A DNA stretch of 64,000 nucleotides from positions 35,758-99,757 of the forward strand of contig NZ_VTUC01000011.1 of assembly GCF_008364555.1 (NCBI RefSeq), given 5' to 3'. The stretch is from Enterobacter vonholyi (GTDB taxonomy: Bacteria; Pseudomonadota; Gammaproteobacteria; Enterobacterales; Enterobacteriaceae). The position numbers and the translations under genes are program-made. The stretch's first letter is position 1; every line of letters starts with the position of its first letter. This document shows, in pieces, positions 44,088 through 52,787 of the stretch. The notes beneath the pieces were generated by a model. The model did not search any database, was not told the DNA's origin, and saw only the letters and a program-made list of their open reading frames with translations.

Positions 44088-46589
44088 TTACAGTTCTAAT
44101 TCGTGTTGTAGCAGGGAAGCAATCGACTCCCCGGAGCTGGCGTTAACCAGCGCGTTGCGGAAATCTTCATGCATGATGCGGCGTGCCAGGCGGGAAAAAA
44201 TACGCATATGCTGATCGCCCGCGGCATGTTTGTTCAGCGTCAGCATGATGATGAATTGTGCTTCTTCATCCCCCCACGTGACGGGGGCTTTCAGGCGTGC
44301 AACGCTAATGGTGGATTGCTCAATGTGCTCCGATTTGCAGTGCGGAATGGCAAAGCTAAAGCCGAGCCCGGTGGAGAAGACGGCTTCGCGCGCCCACAGA
44401 TCGGCCTCCAGCTTGCGGGGGTAGCGGCAACGTCCTGCAAGCAGCAGGTTATCGGTCATTCCTTTCATGACCTCTTCTTTGCTGTTCCAGTCATTGTCCA
44501 GTGAAATGCAGCGTGGTGTGACCAGCGGTGTGTCCTGCTGATTCATGCGGAACTGCGCCAGCAGGTGTTCCACTTCAAGCGAAGTGCGACACGCCATAGC
44601 CTGATTCAGCAACTGGCGGCAGGCGCGGCTATCAAGCTGTGCCAGGCGCGCTTTGGTTGCCGGAATGGCGGGCGACCCCATGCTCAGCTCATCCAGACCC
44701 AGACCCACCAGCAATGGCAACACCGAACCTTTTGCACCCAGTTCGCCGCACAGGCCAATCCATTTACCCTGGCGATGGACGGCTTGCACCGCGTAATCCA
44801 GCGCCCGCAGGAAGGCCGGGTTAAGGCTGTTGTAATGGCGTGTGACTTTGGCGTTGTCGCGGTCAACGGCCAGCAGATACTGCGTCAGGTCATTGCTACC
44901 GATGCTAAAGAAATCAATCTCTTCGCAGCACTGATCGATGATAAACATTACAGAAGGCACTTCCAGCATGATGCCGAGCGGGATTTTCTCATCAAACGGA
45001 GTATGTTCCGCGCGGAGCTGTTGTTTCGCTTCGGCAAGTTTCTCTTTCACCCACAGGATCTCTTCCATGGAAGAGATCATCGGGATCATTATCTTCAGGC
45101 TGCCGTGAGCAGAGGCGCGCAGGATCGCCCGAAGCTGGGTGGAGAAAAGCACTGCATATTCTTCGTAAATACGTACGGCGCGGTAGCCGAGGAACGGGTT
45201 ATTTTCGGCCGGGATATTCAGATACTCCACCGGTTTATCGCCGCCGATATCCATGGTCCGCACGATGATGCTGCGCCCGTTTGCGCTTTCCAGCGCCTGG
45301 CAGAAAATGTTGTAGAGCTCGTTTTCACCGGGCGCGCTGCTGCGGTCCATATAAAGCATTTCGGTGCGAAACAGGCCAACGCCTTCGGCGCCGTTCGCAA
45401 ATGCTGCCTGCGCTTCCACCGCATGGGCGATGTTAGCGGCAATCTCAACGCGCAGGCCGTCTGCGGTTCTGGCTTCCCGGTCAAGCCAGATGCCCTGCTG
45501 CTCGCGTAGTGCCTGTTGTACCCGTGCTTCCTGTCGGTAGTAGCGTGTTACCGCATCGCTGGCATTGACCACGACCGCACCGGCATTGCCATCGATAAAT
45601 ACGGGCTTATTGCGCCACTGCAGCAGGCTTTCGCTGTCGACGCCCACTAGTGTCGGAATATTAAAGGAGCGTGCAAGAATAACGGTGTGCGAGGTTGTTC
45701 CACCGCTTTTTAGCAGTAGCCCCTTAAGCAAAGTTTTATCGAGTTCCAGGAACTGGCCGGGCGTGAGGTCGTCGGCAAGGCAGACGCTCGGCTGAGTGAG
45801 TTGTCCCGGTGCCGGAAAGCGTTGTTCACCATAAATTTGTTGTAAAAGTTGATAGCAAACATCGCGCACATCCAGCACACGTTCCTGTAAGTAGCTGCTG
45901 CTGGAGCGAGAGAACGCATCGCAGAAATGGTTGGCTGTGGCGATTATCGCTTGCGCGCAGCTTAGCCCCTGGCTCACGCCAGCAAGAAGATGCTGATGCA
46001 GAGAGGTATCCGTCGCCAGAGATCTGTGCGCGTCGAGAATTGCGCTGGCGGTGCTGTCGCTGTCCAGCGCACGAAGTTCAATGTTTTTCACCAGCAGGGT
46101 GAGTCCGTTGTCCAGCGCTGACTGTTCATCTTCCACGCTTTTCCCGTCGGGTAAATCCGTCAGTGCATTGAGATCCAGCGAGGTCAGCAACGTCAGCACG
46201 CCCTGGGCACTACCGCTGCACACAGGCAGGGCGCGAAAGAGCGTTGGATTAAGGCGTGCGAGAGATTCTGGCAGCGGATCGCGCCCAGTATTGATGGCTT
46301 CTGCGAGCGGCGCATCACAGTGTGGAAATTCTTCCCGGAGCCATTGTTCCAGATGTTGATGGGCGTTCTGCTCATCTTCACCATGGATCACCAGACGACA
46401 GGCGTCGCCTGCCAGCGTATCGGTACCAATAAGTGCCAGTGCGCTCTTGGCATTCCCTTTACGGTCTGTGCGCAGGTTGTGCCATTCGATTTGCGAGATA
46501 AACGTATTGCACAGCGTCTCCACATGACTTGCCGGACGCGCGTGAACACCGTTGGGTAATTCACAGGTAAATTCCACTACGAGAGCCAT
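44088..46589 (-). CDS. ptsA: Multiphosphoryl transfer protein (HPr - enzyme I - EIIA(Fru)), FrwA/PtsA
   Basis: An 833-residue PTS fusion that carries phosphate from PEP to the Frw permease. Order: HPr-like domain (about 1-90, phospho-His16 in GVHARPASH), enzyme I (about 115-680, phospho-His301 in [11 protein letters not shown] and the PEP-site [11 protein letters not shown]), and a fructose-type EIIA (about 690-833, His near 750 in [10 protein letters not shown]). The ATG at 46589 ([14 protein letters not shown]) follows AGGAG and gives exactly the E. coli length. It diverges from frwC and leads fsaB-gldA. Because it has its own HPr and EI, the system may work partly independently of PtsHI. 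Confidence 0.97.
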   Translation of the reverse strand: MALVVEFTCELPNGVHARPASHVETLCNTFISQIEWHNLRTDRKGNAKSALALIGTDTLAGDACRLVIHGEDEQNAHQHLEQWLREEFPHCDAPLAEAINTGRDPLPESLARLNPTLFRALPVCSGSAQGVLTLLTSLDLNALTDLPDGKSVEDEQSALDNGLTLLVKNIELRALDSDSTASAILDAHRSLATDTSLHQHLLAGVSQGLSCAQAIIATANHFCDAFSRSSSSYLQERVLDVRDVCYQLLQQIYGEQRFPAPGQLTQPSVCLADDLTPGQFLELDKTLLKGLLLKSGGTTSHTVILARSFNIPTLVGVDSESLLQWRNKPVFIDGNAGAVVVNASDAVTRYYRQEARVQQALREQQGIWLDREARTADGLRVEIAANIAHAVEAQAAFANGAEGVGLFRTEMLYMDRSSAPGENELYNIFCQALESANGRSIIVRTMDIGGDKPVEYLNIPAENNPFLGYRAVRIYEEYAVLFSTQLRAILRASAHGSLKIMIPMISSMEEILWVKEKLAEAKQQLRAEHTPFDEKIPLGIMLEVPSVMFIIDQCCEEIDFFSIGSNDLTQYLLAVDRDNAKVTRHYNSLNPAFLRALDYAVQAVHRQGKWIGLCGELGAKGSVLPLLVGLGLDELSMGSPAIPATKARLAQLDSRACRQLLNQAMACRTSLEVEHLLAQFRMNQQDTPLVTPRCISLDNDWNSKEEVMKGMTDNLLLAGRCRYPRKLEADLWAREAVFSTGLGFSFAIPHCKSEHIEQSTISVARLKAPVTWGDEEAQFIIMLTLNKHAAGDQHMRIFSRLARRIMHEDFRNALVNASSGESIASLLQHELEL

Positions 46590-46894
46590 ACACACTCCTG
46601 AAATCAATCCTCATTCATTGGGCAACAGCATACGAGTGTGTTGATGACGCGCGCCATGTGACAAATCTGCCAAAAGCTGGACAAATGTAATATCACGTGA
46701 AAAGTGAGATTTGACTCACAGGTTGTGGTGTTTTGTCTTATGCGTACCATTGATCAGAAATGTGGAGGCGGATCTCATTTTTATTTCGACATTACAAAAA
46801 TCCAGTAAATGGCCTTTTTGTCTCCTGTTAGCCGTCTTCCTGATTGCCTATTGTTTGCCACAACATCTTTATGGTTTTAGGCCAGGAGCGACAT
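46590..46894. promoter_or_regulatory. Divergent ptsA / frwC control region
   Basis: This 305-bp gap holds no gene. It contains GTGAG-ATTTGA-CTCAC, a 16-bp inverted repeat at 46704-46719, and the palindrome TCACGTGA just upstream at 46693-46700. The inverted repeat overlaps a TTGACT hexamer. These are candidate sites for YijO or CRP. The spacing of the half-sites does not fit a standard CRP site. Confidence 0.4.
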
Positions 46895-47974
46895 ATGAAA
46901 GAGTTGGTGCATATTCTCAAGAACACGCGGCAGCATCTGATGACCGGGGTATCACACATGATCCCGTTCGTGGTCGCAGGCGGTATTTTGCTGGCGGTCT
47001 CGGTCATGCTGTACGGCAAGGGTGCGGTCCCGGATGCAGCAACCGATCCCAACCTCAAAAAGCTATTCGATATCGGCGTAGCAGGGTTGACGCTGATGGT
47101 GCCTTTCCTGGCCGCCTATATTGGCTATTCCATTGCCGAGCGCGCAGCGCTGGCGCCTTGCGCTATTGCCGCGTGGGTCGGTAACAGCTTCGGTGCGGGT
47201 TTCTTCGGCGCCATTATTGCCGGGATCCTCGGCGGGATTGTCGTCTGGTATCTGAAAAAACTGCCGGTCCCGAAAGTGCTGCGATCCGTCATGCCTATCT
47301 TCATCATCCCTATCATCGGCACCTTTGTTACCGCAGGCATCATGATGTGGGGTCTGGGTGAACCAGTTGGCGCGTTGACGACGGGCTTAACCCAGTGGCT
47401 GCAAGGGATGCAGCAGGGCAGCATCGTAGTGTTGGCCGTCATCATGGGGTTGATGCTGGCCTTCGACATGGGCGGCCCGATTAATAAAGTCGCCTATGCC
47501 TTCATGCTGATCTGCGTTGCACAGGGCGTCTACACCGTGGTGGCGATTGCGGCAGTCGGTATCTGTGTGCCACCGCTGGGATTAGGCCTGGCGACGCTGA
47601 TTAATCGCAAGAATTTTACCGGTGAAGAGCGTGAAGCGGGTAAGGCCGCATTAGTGATGGGCTGCGTGGGGGTCACCGAAGGGGCCATTCCGTTCGCCGC
47701 AGCCGATCCTCTGCGTGTCATTCCCTCCATCATGCTGGGTTCCGCATCTGGCGCAGTGACGGCCGCCGTGATGGGCGCGCAATGCTATGCCGGCTGGGGC
47801 GGGCTCATCGTTCTCCCTGTGGTGGAGGGCAAAATCGGCTACATCGCGGCGGTTGCCGTGGGGGCTGTGGTGACGGCCATTAGCGTTAACGTGCTGAAGA
47901 GTATTGCCCGCAAGAATGCAAAACAGGTCGTGGAAAAAGAGGACGACCTGGATCTGGATTTCGAAATTAACTGA
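46895..47974 (+). CDS. frwC: PTS EIIC component, fructose family (FrwC)
   Basis: A 359-residue inner-membrane sugar channel of the fructose PTS family with about nine hydrophobic segments. The GITEGAIPFA-type substrate loop appears as GCVGVTEGAIPFAAADPLR near residue 265, and FDMGGPINKVAYAF is also a family motif. The ATG at 46895 (MKELVHILKNTRQHLMTGV) is preceded by AGGAGCG and gives the E. coli length; the upstream in-frame ATG at 46844 was rejected. It works with FrwB, FrwD and PtsA. The likely cargo is 1,5-anhydromannitol, by context. Confidence 0.96.
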   Translation: MKELVHILKNTRQHLMTGVSHMIPFVVAGGILLAVSVMLYGKGAVPDAATDPNLKKLFDIGVAGLTLMVPFLAAYIGYSIAERAALAPCAIAAWVGNSFGAGFFGAIIAGILGGIVVWYLKKLPVPKVLRSVMPIFIIPIIGTFVTAGIMMWGLGEPVGALTTGLTQWLQGMQQGSIVVLAVIMGLMLAFDMGGPINKVAYAFMLICVAQGVYTVVAIAAVGICVPPLGLGLATLINRKNFTGEEREAGKAALVMGCVGVTEGAIPFAAADPLRVIPSIMLGSASGAVTAAVMGAQCYAGWGGLIVLPVVEGKIGYIAAVAVGAVVTAISVNVLKSIARKNAKQVVEKEDDLDLDFEIN

Positions 47975-47988
47975 GTGAGGAAGAGAAC

Positions 47989-48309
47989 ATGACCCGAATT
48001 ATTGCAGTAACAGCATGTCCGTCAGGCGTTGCTCATACCTACATGGCGGCCGAAGCGTTGGAAAGTGCCGCCAAAGCTAAAGGTTGGGAAGTGAAGGTTG
48101 AAACGCAGGGGTCGATTGGCCTGGAGAACGAACTGACGGCAGAAGACGTTGCCGCCGCAGATATGGTGATCCTGACCAAAGATATTGGCATTAAGTTCGA
48201 AGAGCGCTTTGCCGGGAAAACCATTGTACGCGTCAATATCAGCGACGCGGTAAAACGCGCTGACGCCATCATGAACAAAATTGATGCCCACCTGGCGCAA
48301 ACCGCCTGA
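47989..48309 (+). CDS. frwB: PTS EIIB component, fructose family (FrwB)
   Basis: A 106-residue cytoplasmic IIB domain. The phosphorylated cysteine is Cys10 in IIAVTACPSGVAHTYMAAEAL, the family signature. It accepts phosphate from the EIIA domain and passes it to the sugar bound by FrwC. It begins 14 bp after frwC. A GC-rich hairpin follows before pflD. Confidence 0.97.
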   Translation: MTRIIAVTACPSGVAHTYMAAEALESAAKAKGWEVKVETQGSIGLENELTAEDVAAADMVILTKDIGIKFEERFAGKTIVRVNISDAVKRADAIMNKIDAHLAQTA

Positions 48310-48315
48310 CGCTTT

Positions 48316-48341
48316 CCCGCCCTTAGGGGCGGGCTCGTTTT
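48316..48341 (+). terminator. Intra-operon hairpin between frwB and pflD
   Basis: CCCGCCC (48316-48322) pairs with GGGCGGG (48327-48333) around TTAG, followed by CTCGTTTTCC. The short, interrupted T tract suggests a partial terminator or RNA-processing stem rather than a full stop. Confidence 0.6.
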
Positions 48342-48360
48342 CCGTTACAGGAGTTCCCTC

Positions 48361-50658
48361 ATGACGAATCGTACCCAGCGTTTGAAAGACGCTCTTTTTG
48401 CCAGTCCACGTGAAATCTCGCTTGAGCGTGCTTTGCTCTATACCGCCAGCCATCAGCAGACGGAGGGCGAGCCGGTTATCCTCAGGCGAGCAAAAGCCAC
48501 GGCGTACATTCTGGACCATGTGAACATCGCGATTCGTGATGAGGAACTGATTGCGGGAAACCGGACCGTTAAACCGCGCGCGGGCATTATGTCTCCTGAG
48601 ATGGATCCGTACTGGCTGCTTAAGGAGCTGGACCAGTTTTCCACACGCCCGCAGGACCGCTTCGAGATCGGCGAAGCGGATAAGCAGATCTACCGTGACG
48701 TGCTGTATCCCTACTGGGAAAAACGGTCGATGAAGGATTTCATCAACAGCCAGATGACGGATGAGGTGAAAGCCGCCGTGGGGACGCAAATTTTCAGCGT
48801 CAATCAGACGGACAAAGGGCAGGGGCATATCATTATTGATTATCCGCGCCTGCTCAATAATGGCCTGGGTGTGCTGGTGGAGGAATTGCGCGAACACTGC
48901 GCCCGCGATGCGCAGAACACGTTCTATGCCGCCGCGCTGATTCTGCTGGAAGCCTCCCAGCGTCATATTCTGCGCTATGCCGCGCTGGCTGAAAGGCTTG
49001 CGTCCGGCTGTGATGAAGCTTCACGGCGTGAAGAACTATGTAAGATTGCCGAAATCTCGCGTCATAACGCGCAGCATAAGCCGCAAACGTTCTGGCAGGC
49101 GTGTCAGCTGTTCTGGTATATGAACGTCATTTTGCAATACGAATCTAACGCCAGCTCGCTTTCTATCGGGCGCTTCGACCAGTATATGTTGCCGTTTTAT
49201 CAGGCTTCACTCTCGCAGGGGGACGATCCCGAATTTCTGAAAGAGCTACTGGAATCGCTGTGGGTGAAATGCAATGACGTGGTGCTTTTACGTTCGACCA
49301 GTAGCGCACGTTATTTTGCTGGTTTTCCGACGGGTTATACCGCGTTGTTGGGCGGCTTAACGGAGAGCGGTCGGAGCGCAGTGAATGTACTTTCCTTCCT
49401 GTGCCTGGATGCTTACCAGAGGGTTCAGCTTCCGCAGCCGAACCTCGGCGTACGGGTTAACGAACTTATCGACCGAGCTTTCCTGCTTAAAACGGCGGAG
49501 ACGATCCGCCTGGGCACCGGTATCCCGCAGATTTTCAATGATGAAGTGGTGGTGCCTGCTTTCCTTAATCGGGGGGTGTCGCTGGAAGACGCGCGCGACT
49601 ACGCGGTGGTTGGCTGTGTAGAACTGTCGATTCCGGGTAAAACCTACGGTCTGCATGATATCGCGATGTTTAACCTGCTGAAGGTAATGGAAATCGCGAT
49701 GCAGGAGAACGAAGGTAACGCAGCGCTGAGTTATGAAGGCCTGCTGGACCATATCCGCGCCAAAATTAACCACTATATTGCGCTAATGGTTGAGGGGAGC
49801 AATATCTGCGATATCGGCCATCGCGACTGGGCACCGGTGCCGTTACTCTCTTCATTCATAAGCGATTGTCTGGAATCAGGGAAAGATATTACCGAGGGTG
49901 GCGCGCGCTATAACTTTTCTGGCGTTCAGGGGATCGGGATAGCCAATCTGAGTGATTCACTGCACGCCCTGAAAGGGCTGGTTTTTGAACAGCATCGCTT
50001 AAGTTTTGATGAGCTATTAGCCGTATTGAACGCTAACTTTGCCACGCCAGAGGGCAAAAAAATCCGCGCACGGTTGATTAATCGCTTCGAAAAATACGGC
50101 AATGATATCGATGATGTCGACAACATCAGCGCTGAACTGCTGCGCCATTACTGTAAAGAGGTCGAAAAATACCGGAACCCGCGCGGCGGGCACTTCACTC
50201 CGGGGTCTTATACCGTGTCGGCACACGTGCCGCTCGGGGCGGTGGTGGGGGCCACGCCCGATGGCCGCTTTGCCGGCGAACAGCTGGCAGACGGTGGGCT
50301 TTCGCCGATGCTTGGGCAAGATATGCAGGGCCCAACGGCGGTACTTAAATCGGTAAGCAAGCTGGATAACTATCTGCTATCTAACGGTACGCTGCTAAAC
50401 GTTAAATTTACCCCTGCGACGCTGGAAGGCGATGCCGGGCTGCAAAAGCTGGCTGATTTCCTTCGCGCTTTCACCCAGCTTAAGTTGCAGCATATCCAAT
50501 TCAACGTGGTGAACGCGGAGACATTGCGTGAAGCGCAACAGCGTCCACAGGATTTTGCCGGGCTGGTGGTACGCGTTGCTGGCTACAGCGCCTTCTTTGT
50601 TGAGTTATCGAAGGAGATCCAGGATGACATTATCCGCCGCACAGCGCATCAGCTGTGA
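48361..50658 (+). CDS. pflD: Glycyl-radical enzyme PflD (probable 1,5-anhydromannitol-6-phosphate lyase)
   Basis: A 765-residue glycyl-radical enzyme. The thiyl cysteine is Cys419 in VVGCVELSIPGKT, and the radical glycine is Gly741 in VRVAGYSAFF near the C-terminus. Although named as a second pyruvate formate-lyase, it lacks the PFL-type adjacent Cys-Cys pair (GCVE here). Work on E. coli showed that PflD opens the ring of 1,5-anhydromannitol 6-phosphate to give 1-deoxyfructose 6-phosphate, which fits its fsaB and gldA neighbours. It requires activation by PflC and works without oxygen. Its 3' end overlaps pflC by 35 bp. Confidence 0.93.
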   Translation: MTNRTQRLKDALFASPREISLERALLYTASHQQTEGEPVILRRAKATAYILDHVNIAIRDEELIAGNRTVKPRAGIMSPEMDPYWLLKELDQFSTRPQDRFEIGEADKQIYRDVLYPYWEKRSMKDFINSQMTDEVKAAVGTQIFSVNQTDKGQGHIIIDYPRLLNNGLGVLVEELREHCARDAQNTFYAAALILLEASQRHILRYAALAERLASGCDEASRREELCKIAEISRHNAQHKPQTFWQACQLFWYMNVILQYESNASSLSIGRFDQYMLPFYQASLSQGDDPEFLKELLESLWVKCNDVVLLRSTSSARYFAGFPTGYTALLGGLTESGRSAVNVLSFLCLDAYQRVQLPQPNLGVRVNELIDRAFLLKTAETIRLGTGIPQIFNDEVVVPAFLNRGVSLEDARDYAVVGCVELSIPGKTYGLHDIAMFNLLKVMEIAMQENEGNAALSYEGLLDHIRAKINHYIALMVEGSNICDIGHRDWAPVPLLSSFISDCLESGKDITEGGARYNFSGVQGIGIANLSDSLHALKGLVFEQHRLSFDELLAVLNANFATPEGKKIRARLINRFEKYGNDIDDVDNISAELLRHYCKEVEKYRNPRGGHFTPGSYTVSAHVPLGAVVGATPDGRFAGEQLADGGLSPMLGQDMQGPTAVLKSVSKLDNYLLSNGTLLNVKFTPATLEGDAGLQKLADFLRAFTQLKLQHIQFNVVNAETLREAQQRPQDFAGLVVRVAGYSAFFVELSKEIQDDIIRRTAHQL

Positions 50659-51499
50659 CGTGGTTGAAGCGCGCGCCGAGGTGGCGCGTATTTTCAATAT
50701 TCAGCGCTACTCATTGAATGACGGACGCGGCATCCGTACGGTTGTCTTTTTTAAAGGCTGCCCTCACCGCTGTCCGTGGTGTGCGAATCCAGAGTCGATT
50801 TCGCCGAAAATCGAGATGGTGCGCAGAGAGAGTAAATGTCTTAACTGCGCCCCCTGTTTACGGGACGTTGATGAGTGCCCCTCCGGCGCATTTGAGCCTA
50901 TCGGGCGGGACGTTACGCTGGATGAGCTGGAAAAAGAGGTCATGAAAGACGATGTATTCTTTCGTTCCTCGGGAGGCGGAGTGACGCTTTCGGGTGGGGA
51001 AGTATTGCTGCAGGCACCTTTCGCGACACGGCTACTACAAAGGCTGCGTCGATTCGGCGTGCATACGGCCATCGAAACGGCAGGCGATGCCCCTTTGTCC
51101 CGATTAATGCCGCTGGCTCGCCAGTGTGATGAAGTGCTGTTTGATTTGAAGATCATGGACGCGGATCTGGCCCAATCGATTGTGGTAATGAATCTTCCCA
51201 GAGTGCTGGATAATTTCCGCCAGCTGGTGGCTGACGGGATAAACGTGATTCCCCGCGTGCCGCTTATTCCGGGCTATACGCTCAACGAAACGAACATGAC
51301 GCGCGTACTGGATTTCCTGCTACCTTCAGGAATACGACAGCTGCATTTATTGCCCTTTCATCAGTATGGGGAGCCAAAATACCGTCTGCTGGGACAGAAG
51401 TGGGGCATGCGGCAAGTTATCCCTCCGACAGAAGATGAGGTGTCAGCGATGCGTCAACGGGCAGAGCGAGAAGGTTTCAATGTTACCCTGGGAGGCTGA
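50624..51499 (+). CDS. pflC: Glycyl-radical enzyme activase PflC
   Basis: A 291-residue radical-SAM enzyme that installs the glycyl radical on PflD. The SAM cluster cysteines are Cys46, Cys50 and Cys53 in KGCPHRCPWC (CX3CX2C). A ferredoxin-like insertion (CLNCAPC..DECPSGA) follows, then the SGGGVTLSGGE motif. The ATG at 50624 (MTLSAAQRIS) has AAGGAG at good spacing and lies inside the last codons of pflD, so translation is probably coupled; a longer in-frame opening from 50528 is pflD shadow. Confidence 0.97.
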   Translation: MTLSAAQRISCDVVEARAEVARIFNIQRYSLNDGRGIRTVVFFKGCPHRCPWCANPESISPKIEMVRRESKCLNCAPCLRDVDECPSGAFEPIGRDVTLDELEKEVMKDDVFFRSSGGGVTLSGGEVLLQAPFATRLLQRLRRFGVHTAIETAGDAPLSRLMPLARQCDEVLFDLKIMDADLAQSIVVMNLPRVLDNFRQLVADGINVIPRVPLIPGYTLNETNMTRVLDFLLPSGIRQLHLLPFHQYGEPKYRLLGQKWGMRQVIPPTEDEVSAMRQRAEREGFNVTLGG

Positions 51500-51501
51500 A
51501 T

Positions 51502-51858
51502 ATGACAGTGATAACGGGACGTCATCTGGTGGCGGTGACCGCGTGCGTCAGTGGCGTCGCGCATACCTATATGGCTGCCGAACGGCTGGACAAGCTCTGC
51601 CAGCAGGAGAGGTGGAGTGTTAACATCGAGACGCAGGGAGCGCTGGGCATCGAGAGCGAGCTTACGGAAGACGACATTCAGCGTGCCGATGTCGTATTGC
51701 TGATTACCGATATAGAACTGGCGGGCAGTGAGCGTTTCGAGAATGCGCGCTACGTGAAGTGCGGTATTAGCGCCTTTTTACGTGATCCACAAAAGGTGAT
51801 GGGGGCGGTGCGTAAGATATTAGCCGCTCCGCAGCATACTCAGGTCATTCTGGACTAG
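51502..51858 (+). CDS. frwD: PTS EIIB-like component FrwD
   Basis: A 118-residue fructose-type IIB protein, paralogous to FrwB. The phospho-cysteine is Cys15 in VAVTACVSGVAHTYMAAE. The C-terminal half is less conserved than in FrwB. It starts 2 bp after pflC. Its stop overlaps the convergent yijO gene by 14 bp. Having two IIB proteins for one IIC suggests either redundancy or a regulatory role for FrwD. Confidence 0.93.
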   Translation: MTVITGRHLVAVTACVSGVAHTYMAAERLDKLCQQERWSVNIETQGALGIESELTEDDIQRADVVLLITDIELAGSERFENARYVKCGISAFLRDPQKVMGAVRKILAAPQHTQVILD

Positions 51859-52693
51859 CGGTCTTCCCGGTGAGCTGGCTGTGATACTGGCGACGGTATT
51901 CTGAAGGCGAACGCTCCGTGTTCTTGCGAAATAACCGGCAGAAATAGTTGCTGTCAACAAATCCGCAGGCATGCGCCACCTCTTTCACTTTTAAATCATA
52001 CCCTTTCAGCAACTGGCGAGCGTGTTCCAGCCGGGTATGCGTCAGGTATTCATTGAAACCCACTGCGCCCGTTTTCTGAAACAGATGCGACAGGTAGTTT
52101 GGGGAGATATAAAAAGCCTGCGCGACGGATTCCCGGGTAAGCGGGGTGGCGTAGTGTTCGTCAATATAGACCCGAATCGCTTCAAATAAAGCCTGACTGC
52201 GGGAGGCGGTTTGGATCTGGCTACCCAGCAGGTCGACGCAGTGGCTAAGCAGGCTGGCGATAATCAGCCGCGCGGTTTGTTGCTCATGGGGCTGCATCTG
52301 TATTTCATGAAGCGTCTGTAAGAGTAGCGATCCAATACGCGGACCACGGCGGGCAACGTTCTGCTTTGCCAGGTTACGAACGTCTACGCCATCCCAGTGT
52401 ATAAGGCTAAACCCAAGCTGCTGTTTGCCAAACAGGATGCTCAGCGTTGTTGCGGGGGCTTGCCATTGTGGATTATTCCAGCCGCCAGCCGGGACGTATA
52501 AAACATCCCCCTGCTGTAATACGCAGCCAGCCAGGTCTTTCATAGATCCTTCGATCGCGATCTCCAGACGTGGAAAATCGACCTGCAAGGCAAGTTCGGG
52601 GGCGGAGGTCGCGGGGTTTGCAAAATGCACCTCATGCAGCGGCGTTGTGCCGTTGATCAGGTCATTCAGGATGTAGGTAATGTCGTGGTGCAT
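51845..52693 (-). CDS. yijO: AraC-family regulator YijO
   Basis: A 282-residue transcription factor. The N-terminal half (about 1-130) is a cupin-like sensor region with a QQGDVLYVPAGGWN segment. The C-terminal 100 residues contain two helix-turn-helix units of the AraC/XylS type (LTRESVAQAFYISPNYLSHLFQ and LKVKEVAHACGFVDSNYFCRLFRK). It is the natural candidate to control ptsA-fsaB-gldA and frwCB-pflDC-frwD, to which it is adjacent and convergent. The inducer is unknown. Confidence 0.93.
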   Translation of the reverse strand: MHHDITYILNDLINGTTPLHEVHFANPATSAPELALQVDFPRLEIAIEGSMKDLAGCVLQQGDVLYVPAGGWNNPQWQAPATTLSILFGKQQLGFSLIHWDGVDVRNLAKQNVARRGPRIGSLLLQTLHEIQMQPHEQQTARLIIASLLSHCVDLLGSQIQTASRSQALFEAIRVYIDEHYATPLTRESVAQAFYISPNYLSHLFQKTGAVGFNEYLTHTRLEHARQLLKGYDLKVKEVAHACGFVDSNYFCRLFRKNTERSPSEYRRQYHSQLTGKTASPE

Positions 52694-52712
52694 GGTGTTG
52701 ATACCAGGTATT

Positions 52713-52780
52713 GCCGGGTGGCGCTAACGCTTACCCGGCCTACTTATCGTAGGCCCGTGCAAGCGCAGCGCCGCCGGGCG
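52713..52780. repeat. Inverted pair of REP-like units between yijO and ppc
   Basis: GCCGGGTGGCGC-taa-CGCTTACCCGGC (52713-52738) is followed in opposite orientation by GGCCCGTGCAAGCGCAGCGCCGCCGGGC (52752-52779). This is a BIME-like arrangement just downstream of the ppc stop. Confidence 0.85.
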
Positions 52781-52787
52781 TAAAGCA

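Noticed and set aside
46704..46719. Canonical CRP site between ptsA and frwC
   Set aside because: The half-sites are GTGAG/CTCAC with 6 bp between them, so TGTGA and TCACA would be 8 bp apart or mismatched.
48361..50658. PflD as a true pyruvate formate-lyase
   Set aside because: It has a single catalytic cysteine in GCVE rather than the PFL Cys-Cys pair, and the fsaB/gldA/PTS context points to an anhydrosugar phosphate.
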